Shown here: piece after piece, positions 8,480-17,075 of the stretch
Position numbering within the stretch: position 1 is the first letter of the stretch
Layout: every line of letters starts with the position of its first letter
From: Prorocentrum cordatum
Lineage: Eukaryota; Sar; Dinophyceae; Prorocentrales; Prorocentraceae
Reading direction: 5' to 3'
Assembly (NCBI GenBank): GCA_963575745.1
Contig: CAUYUJ010006302.1
Coordinates: 126,136 to 170,983, forward strand
Length of the DNA: 44,848 nucleotides
Position numbers and translations under genes: made by a program
The notes under the pieces: model-generated
Database searches by the model: none
The model's input: the letters and a program-made list of their open reading frames with translations, nothing else
What the model was told of the DNA's origin: nothing

Positions 8480-10480
8480 TCACGTCGCCGATCTCTTGGC
8501 GATCGTCCGGTGCAGGGCGCTCCACCTCGACCTGAAGTGGTAACCCATCCTCTTGAGATGCTTCTGGGCCACCTTCGCCGACAACGGTTTGGTCAACGAG
8601 TCAGCTACGTTCTCCCGTGTGTCGACCTTCTTGAGTATGATCCTCCTGGTCTTGACCGCGCTCTGAAGCCACAGGTATCTCGTCATCACATGCTTCTGAC
8701 GGCCCAGGCCCTGGCGCGATGCGAAAGCGATCGCCGCAGTCGAGTCCCCGCAGACCTCTATCGGGAACTCTCCGTGCTTGCAGACGACCTCGACGCTCTT
8801 CTCGAGCCCGAGGTCCACGGCGATGGCAGCAACCTTGAGCGCGGCAGCGGCCGCGCGGAGGATGCCGTAGTACTCAGCCTCACCGCTCGAAAGGGGCACC
8901 GTGCTCTGCAGCGATCCCGTGGCCGACAGAGTGTGCTCCCCGAGCGCCAAGACCGTCCCGCTGGTGGACTTCCTGGTGATGAGGCACCCCGCGTAGTCCG
9001 AGTCGCAGGTGGCCGTGATCCTGTCCGGCATCTTCTGCTTGTTGAACCTTGCGACTAGACACGGATGCTTGACGAGGTACCTCCCTAGCCTCTTGGCCAT
9101 CATCATGTCTGCTGACGTCGGCGCCTGCATGCGCCTCGAACACTGCTTGACCGCGTCGACGATGTCCGGCCTGTCCAAGGTGAGATAGGCGGCACGCATC
9201 ACCACGCTTCGATACCGACGGACCTCGTCCGGGGGCAGCGTGCTGAGCTTCGCCTCGTAGTCGATGTCCGCCTCCGTCTTCTTGACCGACGGCACGTCCA
9301 GGCCCTTCGACTCGTTCTCGAGGCCCAGCTCCTTGATCAGCAGCTCAACGTGCCTCTGGTCCGACTCGATCTCCACCGCCGGGGTGGAGCCATCAACGTA
9401 CCGCAACACCCTGTTGAGGAACACGACCTCCTTCGCGTCCCCACTGTCGGGACCCAAGATCCCGGTGCACTTGATGTCGTAGCGCTCGGTCAGCTTCGTC
9501 TCGATCTCCTTCAGCGTGATCTCGTCTCCGAGCACCATGAAGTCGTCGCCATGAGCCAGCCCGCGACCTTCATCACTGGGACGATAGAACACAGCTGGGC
9601 TTGCCACGCCCATGCGCCACGAATCTTCCAAGAGCTGTCGACTCCAGTCGCTCTGCCACACTGAAGCCGCGTCCTGAGTACCACACATGGAACGTAGCAG
9701 CCGAGCGACTCCTCCTCCCTCCTCTTCAGGAAGACGAACGAACAAGATCCTCTGGGCGTCTCCGTACAGGTGCGCCCTGCTGACGTCCCAGAAGCCGATC
9801 TTGAGGGGGAGTCCTCGGGGCGAGCGGCACATCGAGACCATGAGCGAGCACAGGAGCTTGACCGCCTCCAGCGGCGGCGTGCTGCTGAAGAGCTCGCTCG
9901 CGCTCATCTGCTCGGACGCCTTCTTCGCAGCCTTGATCTCCATCGCGACCAGTCTGGAGCGGTACTTCGGCCTCTGCTCGTCGCCCTTGTTGGTGTCGAC
10001 CCAGCGCGTCCGTAGCGGCGCCCGAGCGGTCAGGCGCCTGCAGGTCTCCTCGTCACTCGGCTCGAACACCTCGCGATGCTTCATCCAGGCCAGCTCCTCC
10101 TGGCGCGCGGCCCGCACTCCCGCAGGGTCGAGCCAGCCCCCGTTGACGTCGTCCCAGTACCACTTGTCCGACTCAGCTGCACCTGGAGGGGCGTCTGGCT
10201 TGAAGTACTGCGCCTCCTCGTCTGGCACCGGTCCGACGCCCTCGAACGAGTTGATCTCGCCCGCGATCTCGAGCTCCTCCTTGGGCCCCTGCAAGATCGC
10301 GCGGCGTAGCGAAGGCGTGTAGGCCTGCGCCTTCCTAGCACGGCCTCCTCCAAGTAGCGGTACGTGTCGATGTCCTCCAGGACAGCAGACTGCTAGCACC
10401 TTAGCAAGGCGCTCGTTGTTGGTCAGCCAGCCGGTGCTCTTCTTGACCGGCCCGACCTTCCCGTCATCGCCCTTGAGCTG
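8480..10480 (-). CDS. pol (RT-RH part): Reverse transcriptase and RNase H of the copia element
   Basis: The frame is open from about 10624 to 8480 (714 codons), but the element's own sequence in this frame starts near 10480, after the break inside the preceding module. It holds an RVT_2-type RT. RTRWVDTNKGDEQRPKYRSR marks the fingers region. Motif A is FWDVSRAHLYG (Asp near residue 280 of the open frame). CGTQDAASVW follows, and the catalytic pair is in HGDDF (residues 358-362). The copia-type RNase H follows, with TCDSDYAG, SSGEAEYYG and CGDSTAA supplying acidic residues, then KHVMTRYLW near the end. It makes element cDNA in cytoplasmic particles and removes the RNA strand. No internal stop is seen, so this part looks functional. 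HGDD in place of YVDD is a variant I associate with dinoflagellate copia elements. Confidence 0.93.
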   Translation of the reverse strand, partial: QLKGDDGKVGPVKKSTGWLTNNERLAKVLAVCCPGGHRHVPLLGGGRARKAQAYTPSLRRAILQGPKEELEIAGEINSFEGVGPVPDEEAQYFKPDAPPGAAESDKWYWDDVNGGWLDPAGVRAARQEELAWMKHREVFEPSDEETCRRLTARAPLRTRWVDTNKGDEQRPKYRSRLVAMEIKAAKKASEQMSASELFSSTPPLEAVKLLCSLMVSMCRSPRGLPLKIGFWDVSRAHLYGDAQRILFVRLPEEEGGGVARLLRSMCGTQDAASVWQSDWSRQLLEDSWRMGVASPAVFYRPSDEGRGLAHGDDFMVLGDEITLKEIETKLTERYDIKCTGILGPDSGDAKEVVFLNRVLRYVDGSTPAVEIESDQRHVELLIKELGLENESKGLDVPSVKKTEADIDYEAKLSTLPPDEVRRYRSVVMRAAYLTLDRPDIVDAVKQCSRRMQAPTSADMMMAKRLGRYLVKHPCLVARFNKQKMPDRITATCDSDYAGCLITRKSTSGTVLALGEHTLSATGSLQSTVPLSSGEAEYYGILRAAAAALKVAAIAVDLGLEKSVEVVCKHGEFPIEVCGDSTAAIAFASRQGLGRQKHVMTRYLWLQSAVKTRRIILKKVDTRENVADSLTKPLSAKVAQKHLKRMGYHFRSRWSALHRTIAKRSAT

Positions 10481-11560
10481 ATGTCCCCTCGCACGAGGTA
10501 CACCCCAGGGAGCGAGGCGCGCATGTCCCCTCGCACGAGGTACACCCCAGGGAGCGAGACCACCTCCTTCACCGCCTCGTCGTCCCACGACTTGGCATCC
10601 CAAGGGTGCTCGTGCAAGAACCACCTGCCCTTGGCGTGCCTATCCTTGTAGACCTCCATCCCGAAGCGAAGCAGCGCACGATCGTCCTCCTCGGCCTTGG
10701 CGTGCGCCTCCGGGTCCTTGTACCTGCCGCGGTTCAAGTTCGTCAGCTTCGAGACGCGCGTGCAGGGCGGCGCCCCGATGACCAAGTAGGGGTCCTGGTC
10801 CTCGAGCGCCTGCATGTACCTCTGCTGGTTCACGATCTTCCTCATGTCCAGCGCCTCCTGAGACTCCCGGTCCTTGAGGCTGATGTCCGCCGCTAGCCCT
10901 GGGAGCATGCCAAACTCCCCAGCAAGCCCAGTGAAGCATCCTGGGTTGCAGTACTCCGAGAACGCGAGCGACTGCAACTCGAGCGGCACTTCCTCGAGTC
11001 CGCCCGTCTCCATGGCAGCAGGTCCAGCGCCTCCTGGGCCTGGTGCTGCCGCCGCCGGCGCCGGGCCTCCCGAGCCCGAAGCCGCCGCGGATGCTGGCGC
11101 CGGGCCTCCAGGGCCCGTTTGGGGTGACGTTAACCCGGCCGGCGCAGGGAGCGCGAGCGGCGCTCCTGCACCTCCTCCTGCTGGCCTCGGGGCCGCGCCC
11201 CGAAGGTCCACCGCCATAGGCTGGGGGGCTGCACGCGCCTCCTGGGGCGGCTGCTCCTCCTCGCGCCTCCTGACGCGCGGCGCCGAAGACCCCGCGGGCG
11301 GCGGATCCGCCCGCGCCTGCTTCGCGCCTCTCCTGCCCTCGAGGTCTCTCGGGGCTGGTGGGGGAGGCGGCGCGGCGGCGGCTGCTCCTGGCGCCGCTCG
11401 GCCTGCCTCGCCTCCTCTCGCCTGCTCCTCCTCAGCCGCCTTCGCCTCTCTGAACCGGCGAAGTCGCTCGTCACCTCGGGCCGCCAGCGCCTCAATCACG
11501 CGCTGTCGGCAGAGTGGGCAACTCCTGCGCGCCCAGTGGCCACCAGGTTCTCGCAGGCGA
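10400..11560 (-). CDS. Zinc-ribbon-like and cytosine-methyltransferase-like segment of the copia element
   Basis: A 440-codon frame (11745-10423) whose meaningful part starts near 11535. CVAC (end of the integrase frame) and CPLCRQRVIEAL (this frame) form a split pair of Cys-x2-Cys motifs. A Pro/Ala/Gly-rich linker follows. Then comes a compact domain: EYCNPGCFTGLAGEFGM, PYLVIGAPPCTRVSKL (Cys 328) and FLHEHPWDAKSWDD (Glu 379), then LPGVYLVRGDM. After a -1 shift, GPVKKSTGWLTN follows in the RT frame. PPC and the Glu of EHP occupy the places of motifs IV (PC) and VI (ENV) of C5 cytosine methyltransferases. Motif I is weak. Captured methyltransferases are known in some eukaryotic retrotransposons. 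Activity here is untested. A 14-residue in-frame duplication sits near the end. Confidence 0.68.
10481..10562. repeat. 42-bp in-frame tandem duplication in the copia coding region
   Basis: ATGTCCCCTCGCACGAGGTA and the bases after it occur at 10481 and again at 10523. The period is 42 bp, so the protein gains 14 residues (SLPGVYLVRGD repeated) without a frame change. The duplication lies in the methyltransferase-like module beside the frame break into RT. The two copies are identical over at least 36 bp, so the event is recent. Confidence 0.88.
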
Positions 11561-12830
11561 CGCAGCCCTCGGTCGGCCCGATGCCCGCGTCCAGGATGTC
11601 GGCCCTGGTGACGTAGAAGCCCACGTCTCGAGACTCGGCAGCTGCTGGCAGCGCCACCACCACTGGCGCATCCACGCGCCCAGCTCTCGGGGCGACGTCC
11701 GCGGGAGCTGCCGCGTAGCGCTCCTCGCCGCCCTTCCAGTCCCAAGGCTTGCCTTTGAGCCCGAGGACCTCCTCCTCGTTCCAGGCCCAGCGCTCGGCGG
11801 GCGGCAGGCGTGAGATCGCCGTGCCGCGCTGCACCCCCTTCGAGGTGAGCACCAGCGCCGTGCCGCTCCTGCTGGTGTGGCCCACGTAGTAGCCCGTGAC
11901 CCAGCGGGGTTCCAGGTCTCGCTTGAGCGAGTCCTTCACCAGCTTCTTCACCTGGATGCGCTCGCCGAAGGGAACCGTCACCTTCTCCCAGCGCTTGCCA
12001 GACCTCCTCTGCTCACTCGTCTTACCGTCGTCGCCGATCTTGAACCTATTCAGCATCTGGGCTGCATAAGTGGGGGCCCACAGCATCAGCGGGTGCCCGA
12101 ACGGCAGACGCTGCTTCCACTTGGCCTGGGCTGACACCAGCACCGTCCTGACGACGCCCTTGATGACCTTCACCGCGTTCTCGGCTGCTCCATTCGCCTG
12201 GTGCTCTCCCACCGGGCTCTCGCGAAGCAGCAGCTCCTTCCCCTCGGCCTTGCTGCAGACGTCCCTCTTGAGCGCCAGCAGCGGGTTCTCGCCGTCCGAC
12301 TGGTAGATGCACCTCTTGTGGCCGATGTGATTGAAAAAGTCGACCGCCACGCCCGAGCTGAAGTCATCCTTCCCCTTGGCAGGGACCGAGCTCGCACCGT
12401 AGCAGCCCGTCCCGCTCGGCAGGCAGTCGTGCATCACCAACACCGTGATCGCAGAGCTGACGTCGCGGCCTCTGCTGTCCGACTCGCTAGCGTTGAGGTA
12501 GCCGTAGTCGGTGACGACCGTAGGAACCTCTCCCTCAGCAGGTTGATGTCCGCGATGCGCCTGGCCAGTCCCACGCGACGCACAGCACGAAGGGCACCAG
12601 GACCTGAAGTGGACGTGGCCCTGCGCCTCGTGCTCCTCGATCTCGAGAGCGGTCGGCTGGGCGGGGCTCCTGGCCAGCCGAACCCGCGGCGGCCTGCCGC
12701 GCTGCTCTCGAGTCTCCTCCTCCTGGGGCAGCGATCCTCCTTGCTGCTCCACCGGGGCTTCCGCGCCTCCTGCCAGCTGCCCGGCTGCTGGCGGCGCGCT
12801 CGGGCTTACGGCGGTGCCCGCCGGCTGCCC
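11496..12830 (-). CDS. pol (INT part): Integrase of the copia element
   Basis: Open frame whose first ATG is at 12752 (418 codons to TGA at 11498-11496). The frame continues open upstream into the Gag overlap, so it is probably made from a longer polyprotein. An HHCC-type zinc motif is visible (His41, His46, Cys53, Cys56: HEAQGHVHFRSWCPSC). The catalytic acids are Asp82 (VVTDYGYL), Asp153 (YQSDGENP) and Glu191 (QANGAAENAVK), giving a DDE core with 37 residues between the last two. A C-terminal part with GYYVGHTSRSGTALVLT follows. It joins element cDNA to chromosomal DNA, which fits the 5-bp TCCGA duplication. It ends by frame break into the next segment at a CVAC motif. Confidence 0.9.
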   Translation of the reverse strand, partial: GQPAGTAVSPSAPPAAGQLAGGAEAPVEQQGGSLPQEEETREQRGRPPRVRLARSPAQPTALEIEEHEAQGHVHFRSWCPSCCASRGTGQAHRGHQPAEGEVPTVVTDYGYLNASESDSRGRDVSSAITVLVMHDCLPSGTGCYGASSVPAKGKDDFSSGVAVDFFNHIGHKRCIYQSDGENPLLALKRDVCSKAEGKELLLRESPVGEHQANGAAENAVKVIKGVVRTVLVSAQAKWKQRLPFGHPLMLWAPTYAAQMLNRFKIGDDGKTSEQRRSGKRWEKVTVPFGERIQVKKLVKDSLKRDLEPRWVTGYYVGHTSRSGTALVLTSKGVQRGTAISRLPPAERWAWNEEEVLGLKGKPWDWKGGEERYAAAPADVAPRAGRVDAPVVVALPAAAESRDVGFYVTRADILDAGIGPTEGCVACENLVATGRAGVAHSADSA

Positions 12831-14698
12831 CCCGACGCCTGCAAGGCGGGGGGACGGGCCGGCGAGGCAAGCCCTGCACGTGCTCGAGCGAGTAGATCCG
12901 CCTCGGCTCGGCGATGGGCCAGCTCCGACTCGATCGTGTCCAGCGGCAACTGCTCGAGCTCCTTGGCCTTCTCCTCCGGCAGCTTCAGGTAGGCGTTGTA
13001 CACGCCGCGCTCCTGATGCAACCTGATGTTATTCTCCAGCGCTCCCGTCTCCTTGAGCCTGGCGACCAGCTTCATGATCGCCCGTCCGGCAGTGGAACCC
13101 TTCTCAATCACCATGCCGCAGCTCTCGTCCAGGATGCCGATCCTCTTGTTGAGCATCTCGCTGGCCGAGATGAGGGGTTTGGTAACCGCAGCCCTGCGCC
13201 CGGCGATGCGCATCCTAGCACCATTCTCGTTGATGCCCTCCAGCACGCCGCCGCCCTCGTCTGCGATGAGACCCCCACTCGCCGTCTTGAACCTCTGACT
13301 CGAAGGGGCCGAAGTCGCTGGAGTCCATTCGCGGGGGATCACCGAGCTCGCGCATCCGCTGTCGCAGTTGACCTTCACCCAGCCCTTGTCGTCCACGATC
13401 CTCCTGTTCACCTCCTTCTCGTTCTCCTCGCGCTCGGCGGAGAACAGCTCCAAGAACATGTGGTCCTCTGGCTCCCAGTTGCCAGGGGCCTCCTCCTCGG
13501 ACTTCCCGACGTCCAGCGCGCCCGCGTCGTGCTTGCCGCCGCCCTTCGGCTTCTGCTTGCCCTTGGCCTTAGCCTTAGCCTTGGCGATCACCTCCGCCGA
13601 GGCAGACGGTCTCCAGCAGTCCGAGCTCTTGTGCCCTGAACGCCCGCAGTTCCAGCATGTGAGGTGGGACGTGTCAGACCCCTTGCCTGAGCCTGAGCCT
13701 GAGCCCTTGCCTCCTTTCTTGGCTTTGTCGTCCTTCCCTTTGCCAGTGCCCGTCTTGCCCTTGCCGCCCTTGTCCTTGCCGCCCTTCCCGCCCTGGTACG
13801 TCCGGACCAGGGCGCCGATGTCCATGGCGTTGGGGTCGCGCTGCGTCTTGGTGAGCACCGGGGCGTCTCGAAGTCGAGCACCTGTCCTGGCCTCCAGGTA
13901 CGACGCGATCTCCCTCCTGAGCAGCTCGTATGTGTTCAGGCGGCTCTGGTTGAGAAGAACGTGTTCTTCGAGCTCAGCCGGCAGCAGGCTCTCCAAGGCA
14001 GACATACGCACGCTGTCCGAGAGCCGCTCTCGGTTGCCGTCGTCGTCCCTCCTAGACTCATACCGTTTCACGGCCTCCTCCCACCTCTCCAGGGCACCCG
14101 CGAGCTCCTCGAGCTTGCAGCGCCCGGGCGAGAGGACCAGCTTCAACAAGTTCCGCTTCCGCCCGCCGGTGGAAGGGTCGAACCTCCTCGCGAGGCGCCT
14201 CCAGCACTCGAGCCCGTTGCCTTTGTCGACGTTCTGGGTGATGTCGAAGGGCTCGCCCGTCACGAGCTGCTGGATCGCCGTATGCAGCTGAGCCACCATC
14301 TCGTCGATGTGGTCGATCTCGCCGTCACTGTGCGGGCCGAAGGCTGCCTGCCAGAGCCCGCGATCGATCGAGTCGTGTCGCTCCACGCTCCATTCCAGCA
14401 CCGCCCTGAACTGCTCCCCGAATACTCCAACCACGAACGACTCGAACTTGGCGGCCCACTCGCGGCACTTGGACTCCGACCCGTCGAACACTGATGGCTT
14501 GCCGATCCCTTTCGTGTCGACGAGCCTCTGGAACTGCTCGGGTCTACCCGTCAGGCGGGTCACTGCATCCACGAGGGCCGGGATGGCCTGGAGTCCACCT
14601 TGCTGCTCTCGCTGCAGTCTGGCGTTCTCTTCGCTCAGCCTCTGAACCTCTGCGGTCAAGGCCTGCATCTGTCGGAACAGCTCCTCGTTGGTCGCCAT
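12806..14698 (-). CDS. gag-pro: Gag and aspartic protease of the copia element
   Basis: A 630-codon frame from ATG at 14698, about 50 bp after the primer site. The N-terminus is a coiled coil (LTAEVQRLSEENARLQRE). A UBN2-like Gag body of about 270 residues comes next, then a basic Gly/Lys-rich linker. One CCHC zinc knuckle follows (Cys348, Cys351, His356, Cys361; CWNCGRSGHKSSDC), which packages RNA. The protease signature DSG is at residues 446-448 (VNCDSGCASSVIP). Protease within the Gag frame is usual for copia. The frame ends at TAA (12808-12806). The integrase frame is reached by a -1 shift, with G6 and C6 runs (around 12828-12850) in the overlap. Confidence 0.92.
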   Translation of the reverse strand: MATNEELFRQMQALTAEVQRLSEENARLQREQQGGLQAIPALVDAVTRLTGRPEQFQRLVDTKGIGKPSVFDGSESKCREWAAKFESFVVGVFGEQFRAVLEWSVERHDSIDRGLWQAAFGPHSDGEIDHIDEMVAQLHTAIQQLVTGEPFDITQNVDKGNGLECWRRLARRFDPSTGGRKRNLLKLVLSPGRCKLEELAGALERWEEAVKRYESRRDDDGNRERLSDSVRMSALESLLPAELEEHVLLNQSRLNTYELLRREIASYLEARTGARLRDAPVLTKTQRDPNAMDIGALVRTYQGGKGGKDKGGKGKTGTGKGKDDKAKKGGKGSGSGSGKGSDTSHLTCWNCGRSGHKSSDCWRPSASAEVIAKAKAKAKGKQKPKGGGKHDAGALDVGKSEEEAPGNWEPEDHMFLELFSAEREENEKEVNRRIVDDKGWVKVNCDSGCASSVIPREWTPATSAPSSQRFKTASGGLIADEGGGVLEGINENGARMRIAGRRAAVTKPLISASEMLNKRIGILDESCGMVIEKGSTAGRAIMKLVARLKETGALENNIRLHQERGVYNAYLKLPEEKAKELEQLPLDTIESELAHRRAEADLLARARAGLASPARPPALQASGGSRRAPP

Positions 14699-14748
14699 CT
14701 CATGCAGCGTCCAGCCAGCCAGCGAACTCCCTGTCGGTCTCTCAGACC

Positions 14749-14776
14749 GAGGATCAAACCAGGCTCCGCAATACCA
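14749..14776 (-). other. Primer-binding site matching initiator tRNA-Met
   Basis: Read on the minus strand it begins TGGTATTGCGGAGCC directly after the 5' LTR. The plus strand reads AGGATCAAACC, AGGCTCCGC, AATACCA. This follows the 3' half of eukaryotic initiator tRNA-Met, including the unusual A-containing T-loop (GGATCGAAACC in plants), lacking one G here. The match covers the acceptor and T arms, longer than the usual 8-18 nt. Confidence 0.8.
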
Positions 14777-14880
14777 TGAAGAGAGAAACTGCTGATGCTT
14801 TTCTCAGTCCGATCCAAGCCGAAAGCCTCTGGGGCCAAATGGCTTTCGTACATAGAATCCGACGGTGCCCAATCTCTGCA
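14777..14880 (-). repeat. 5' LTR of the copia element (104 bp)
   Basis: Partner of the LTR at 8219-8322, with 103 of 104 bases identical. It must hold the promoter and the R region of the element in very little space. I see no obvious TATA box, and dinoflagellates often lack one. Confidence 0.95.
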
Positions 14881-14885
14881 TCCGA

Positions 14886-15420
14886 AGCCCCCTGGGAGGC
14901 TCCAAAATCGCCCCACAACCATCCGAAAGGGCTTCCAGGCAGCCCATGAGCCCCAAAACGGCACAGCAGGGGTCCAAGAGGGCCCTGAAAGAGCAGCATG
15001 GCGGCCCAAGATGGCCCCAAGACACCCTCCGAAGCATTCCAAATCGTGACCCCGTCGTCCAGGAAGACCGCGGTTGGAGGCAGGGTGGCCCGAGGAAGCC
15101 CCCAGAGGCCCCCAGAACACGCCAAGGAGGCCTCCAGCAGGCCTTAAGAAAGCCTGAAAAATTGTGTGAGGCCCCTAGAGGCTCTCCAAGGAGGAGCCTC
15201 CGCAAGAAGAGCTGAAGAGGGTGGGGAGAATGCGCAGGGTATGGCGAGAATGAAGAAAAATAAGCATGGAGGAAGGATAACGAAGAACATTATTATAACG
15301 GCGATGCCAGAAAAGGCAGAAAGGAGTTGTCGCTAAATTGTCGGCTTGCCCTTCCTGCCGTTCCGCCTGCATACCAAACTTCCAAGGTGCATGGCGCGAA
15401 GCGCCACTGCAGTCTTGTAC
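14886..15420. other. Flank of the LTR element, degenerate CCCCAAGA-type repeats, no gene
   Basis: Contains many GGCCCCAAGA, GGCCTCCAG and CCCCAGAGG motifs up to about 15210, like the DNA on the far side of the element at 7900-8213. From 15210 to 15420 the sequence is AT-richer and shows no coding frame of note. Confidence 0.5.
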
Positions 15421-15775
15421 ATATATATATAGATATACATAAGCATATTGTTATATGTATGTAAAAGTATATGCGTATATGTATGTACGAGGTTCATGTA
15501 TGTATGTATGTATGTATGTATGTATGTATGTATGTATGTATGTGTGTGTATGTATGTATGTATGTATGTATGTGTGTATGTATGTATTTATGTATACATG
15601 CATGTATGTATGTATGTTTGTATGTATGTATGTGTGTATGTATGTATGTATGTATGTAAGTATGTTTGTGTGCATGTATATAAACGTGTATATATGTATA
15701 TGTATCTATACGTATTCAAATGGTGTCCTACATGTATGTGTATATATGTGTATATATGTATAGGTATGTAGTTCA
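15421..15775. repeat. (TATG)n tetranucleotide microsatellite
   Basis: Starts with a short TA run, then TATG units with TGTG, TTTG and TACA interruptions over about 330 bp. Because 4 is not a multiple of 3, frames read a repeating Met-Tyr-Val-Cys peptide. These are not genes. Confidence 0.92.
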
Positions 15776-15832
15776 TGCCTGTGCTCTGACCTGCTCCCCG
15801 CCCCTCCAGAGGTACACAACCATCCCCATCCC

Positions 15833-15945
15833 CGCTTGGGAAACCTTGGCCCCGCCGGCCATCCAACCCCCCTTTGGGTGGGGAGGGGTGCCGTCTCCTC
15901 TGAGGGTCTCGCGGTACCCGTCCCCACCCAGAGGGGGGGTACGCT
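15833..15945. repeat. Imperfect inverted repeat of C4-7 and GGGTGGGGA blocks
   Basis: CCCCCCTTTGGGTGGGGAGGG near 15868-15888 pairs with CCGTCCCCACCCAGAGGGGG near 15918-15938. The stem is about 20 bp with a spacer of about 30 bp. Function unknown. Confidence 0.6.
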
Positions 15946-15979
15946 GGGAGAGCTCACCTTTACCCTGTCCCGGTGGGGG

Positions 15980-16138
15980 TCAGGGATGGTTCCGACGATG
16001 ACGACCCCCCCCTCTGCTCGCATCCTCCAGAGGCAGGTTCACCTCTTTGGCACGGTTGATGGCCTCCTTCAGGAGGCTCTCGTCACCTGGGGGCAGCTCC
16101 AAGCCCAGGCGCGCATGGTGGCGAGAGGTGGGCACGAC
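15980..16138 (-). CDS. Candidate exon with helical AIxxA sequence
   Basis: The minus strand encodes LGLELPPGDESLLKEAINRA then KEVNLPLEDAS. This is a helix-turn pattern (L..AI..A...LPLE) like short helical repeats common in dinoflagellate proteins. A CCCCCAG just before GTGACGAGAGC could be a 3' splice site (near 16095). The frame closes shortly after in a G run. Its likeness to the exon at 6233-6384 (QLRDAISIA) is by eye only. Fragmentary, with no function assigned. Confidence 0.33.
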   Translation of the reverse strand, partial: VVPTSRHHARLGLELPPGDESLLKEAINRAKEVNLPLEDASRGGGRHRRNHP

Positions 16139-16183
16139 ACAGCATACATATTTGGAGCCGCCCCATCTCCTCCTTCCTCCTCC

Positions 16184-16650
16184 TCCTCCGTCCTCGGTCC
16201 GCCTCTGTCCCACTCCTCCATCCTCCTGTTGATCCGTCCTTCTTTTTCCTTCATCCGTCATCATCATCATCCTCGTCCTCGTCCTCCTCCATCATCCTCC
16301 ACCTCCTTCCACCTCCTTCCTCATCTCCATCCTCGTCCCTTCCTTCATTCCTTCATTCGTTCCTTCCTTCATTCCTTCCTTACCTACCTCCTTCCTCTGC
16401 TCTCATCCTCCGCCTCCGTCTCTGCCTCCGCCTCTGCCTCCACCTTTTCCTCCTCCTCCTTTCCTCATCCTCCTCCTCCTCCTCTTCCTCCTCCTCCTCC
16501 TCCTTCTCCTCCTCCTCATCGTCCGCCTCCTCTTCCTCCTCCTCCTCCTCCTCCTCCTCCTCCTCCTCCTCCGCCTCCTCCCCCGCCTCCTCCTCCTCCG
16601 CCTCCTCCTCCTCCTCCTCCGCTCCTCCCCCGCCTCCTCCTCCTCCTCCA
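16184..16650. repeat. (TCC)n pyrimidine tract with TTCCT subrepeats
   Basis: TCC, TCCTTCC and CATTCCTTC arrays, becoming nearly pure TCC after 16450. Pro- and Ser-rich frames across it reflect the repeat only. Confidence 0.88.
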
Positions 16651-16710
16651 TAAGAAGAAGAAGAAGAAGAAGAATAATAATAAGAAGAAGAAGAAGAAGA
16701 AGAAAAATAC
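16651..16710. repeat. (AAG)n tract adjoining the TCC tract
   Basis: The strand bias switches abruptly from pyrimidine to purine at about 16651. AAG units carry ATA interruptions, so this is a mirror-like junction. From 16711 to 17075 there is GC-rich DNA with open frames on both strands and no recognised domain. Confidence 0.85.
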
Positions 16711-17075
16711 GGATGCAGAGGGTCAGGAAGAGGCGGGGGAGGAGAGGAAATGACGAGGAGGAAGTGGAGGAGGAGGAGGAGGAGGTTTCTATCAGAGGTT
16801 TCGAAAAGAGTGGTTCCACCGCGAGCTCACCACGAGAAACCCCGACCGAGAGCCGCCGCCAACGATCGACGCTGCTGGGGCACTCTGCTGCCTGAACTCT
16901 TCGGGGCCGTCCTGCCCCCGAGGAGCCACTCGGCCGCCTGCTCCTACCGCCAGTAGAGAACGAGCCCCGGCTGCCCGAACCCGCATCACGCTTCAGCAGG
17001 ACGTGAAGAGGAACGCGCCGCTGGCGAGCTCCACTACGCAGACAGCATCTATAGTTACACCACCACCCTGTCAAG

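Larger units (their letters stand above)
8214..14885 (-). mobile_element. Complete Ty1/copia-type LTR retrotransposon with methyltransferase-like insert
   Basis: A 6662-bp element (8219-14880) lies on the minus strand between exact TCCGA target duplications at 8214-8218 and 14881-14885. It has 104-bp LTRs differing at one base, a primer-binding site directly adjoining the 5' LTR, and a short polypurine tract directly adjoining the 3' LTR. Coding order is Gag-protease, integrase, zinc-ribbon-like and methyltransferase-like segment, reverse transcriptase and RNase H. Integrase before RT places it in the copia (Pseudoviridae-type) group. The near-identical LTRs indicate a recent insertion. The coding region is split into four frames, each reached from the previous one by a -1 shift. 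This could be decay, consensus error or, less likely, programmed frameshifting. Confidence 0.95.

Noticed and set aside
12800-12860. A firm claim of programmed -1 frameshifting between Gag-protease and integrase
   Set aside because: The G GGG GGC heptamer is in phase, but similar breaks occur elsewhere without a slippery heptamer, including in a non-retroelement gene. Single-base loss at homopolymers is the simpler explanation.
8510-14645. Many plus-strand ORFs over the copia element
   Set aside because: They are antisense shadows of Gag, integrase and RT, which carry clear catalytic motifs on the minus strand.
15448-15771. Met-Tyr-Val-Cys repeat ORFs
   Set aside because: They are the translation of the TATG microsatellite in three frames.
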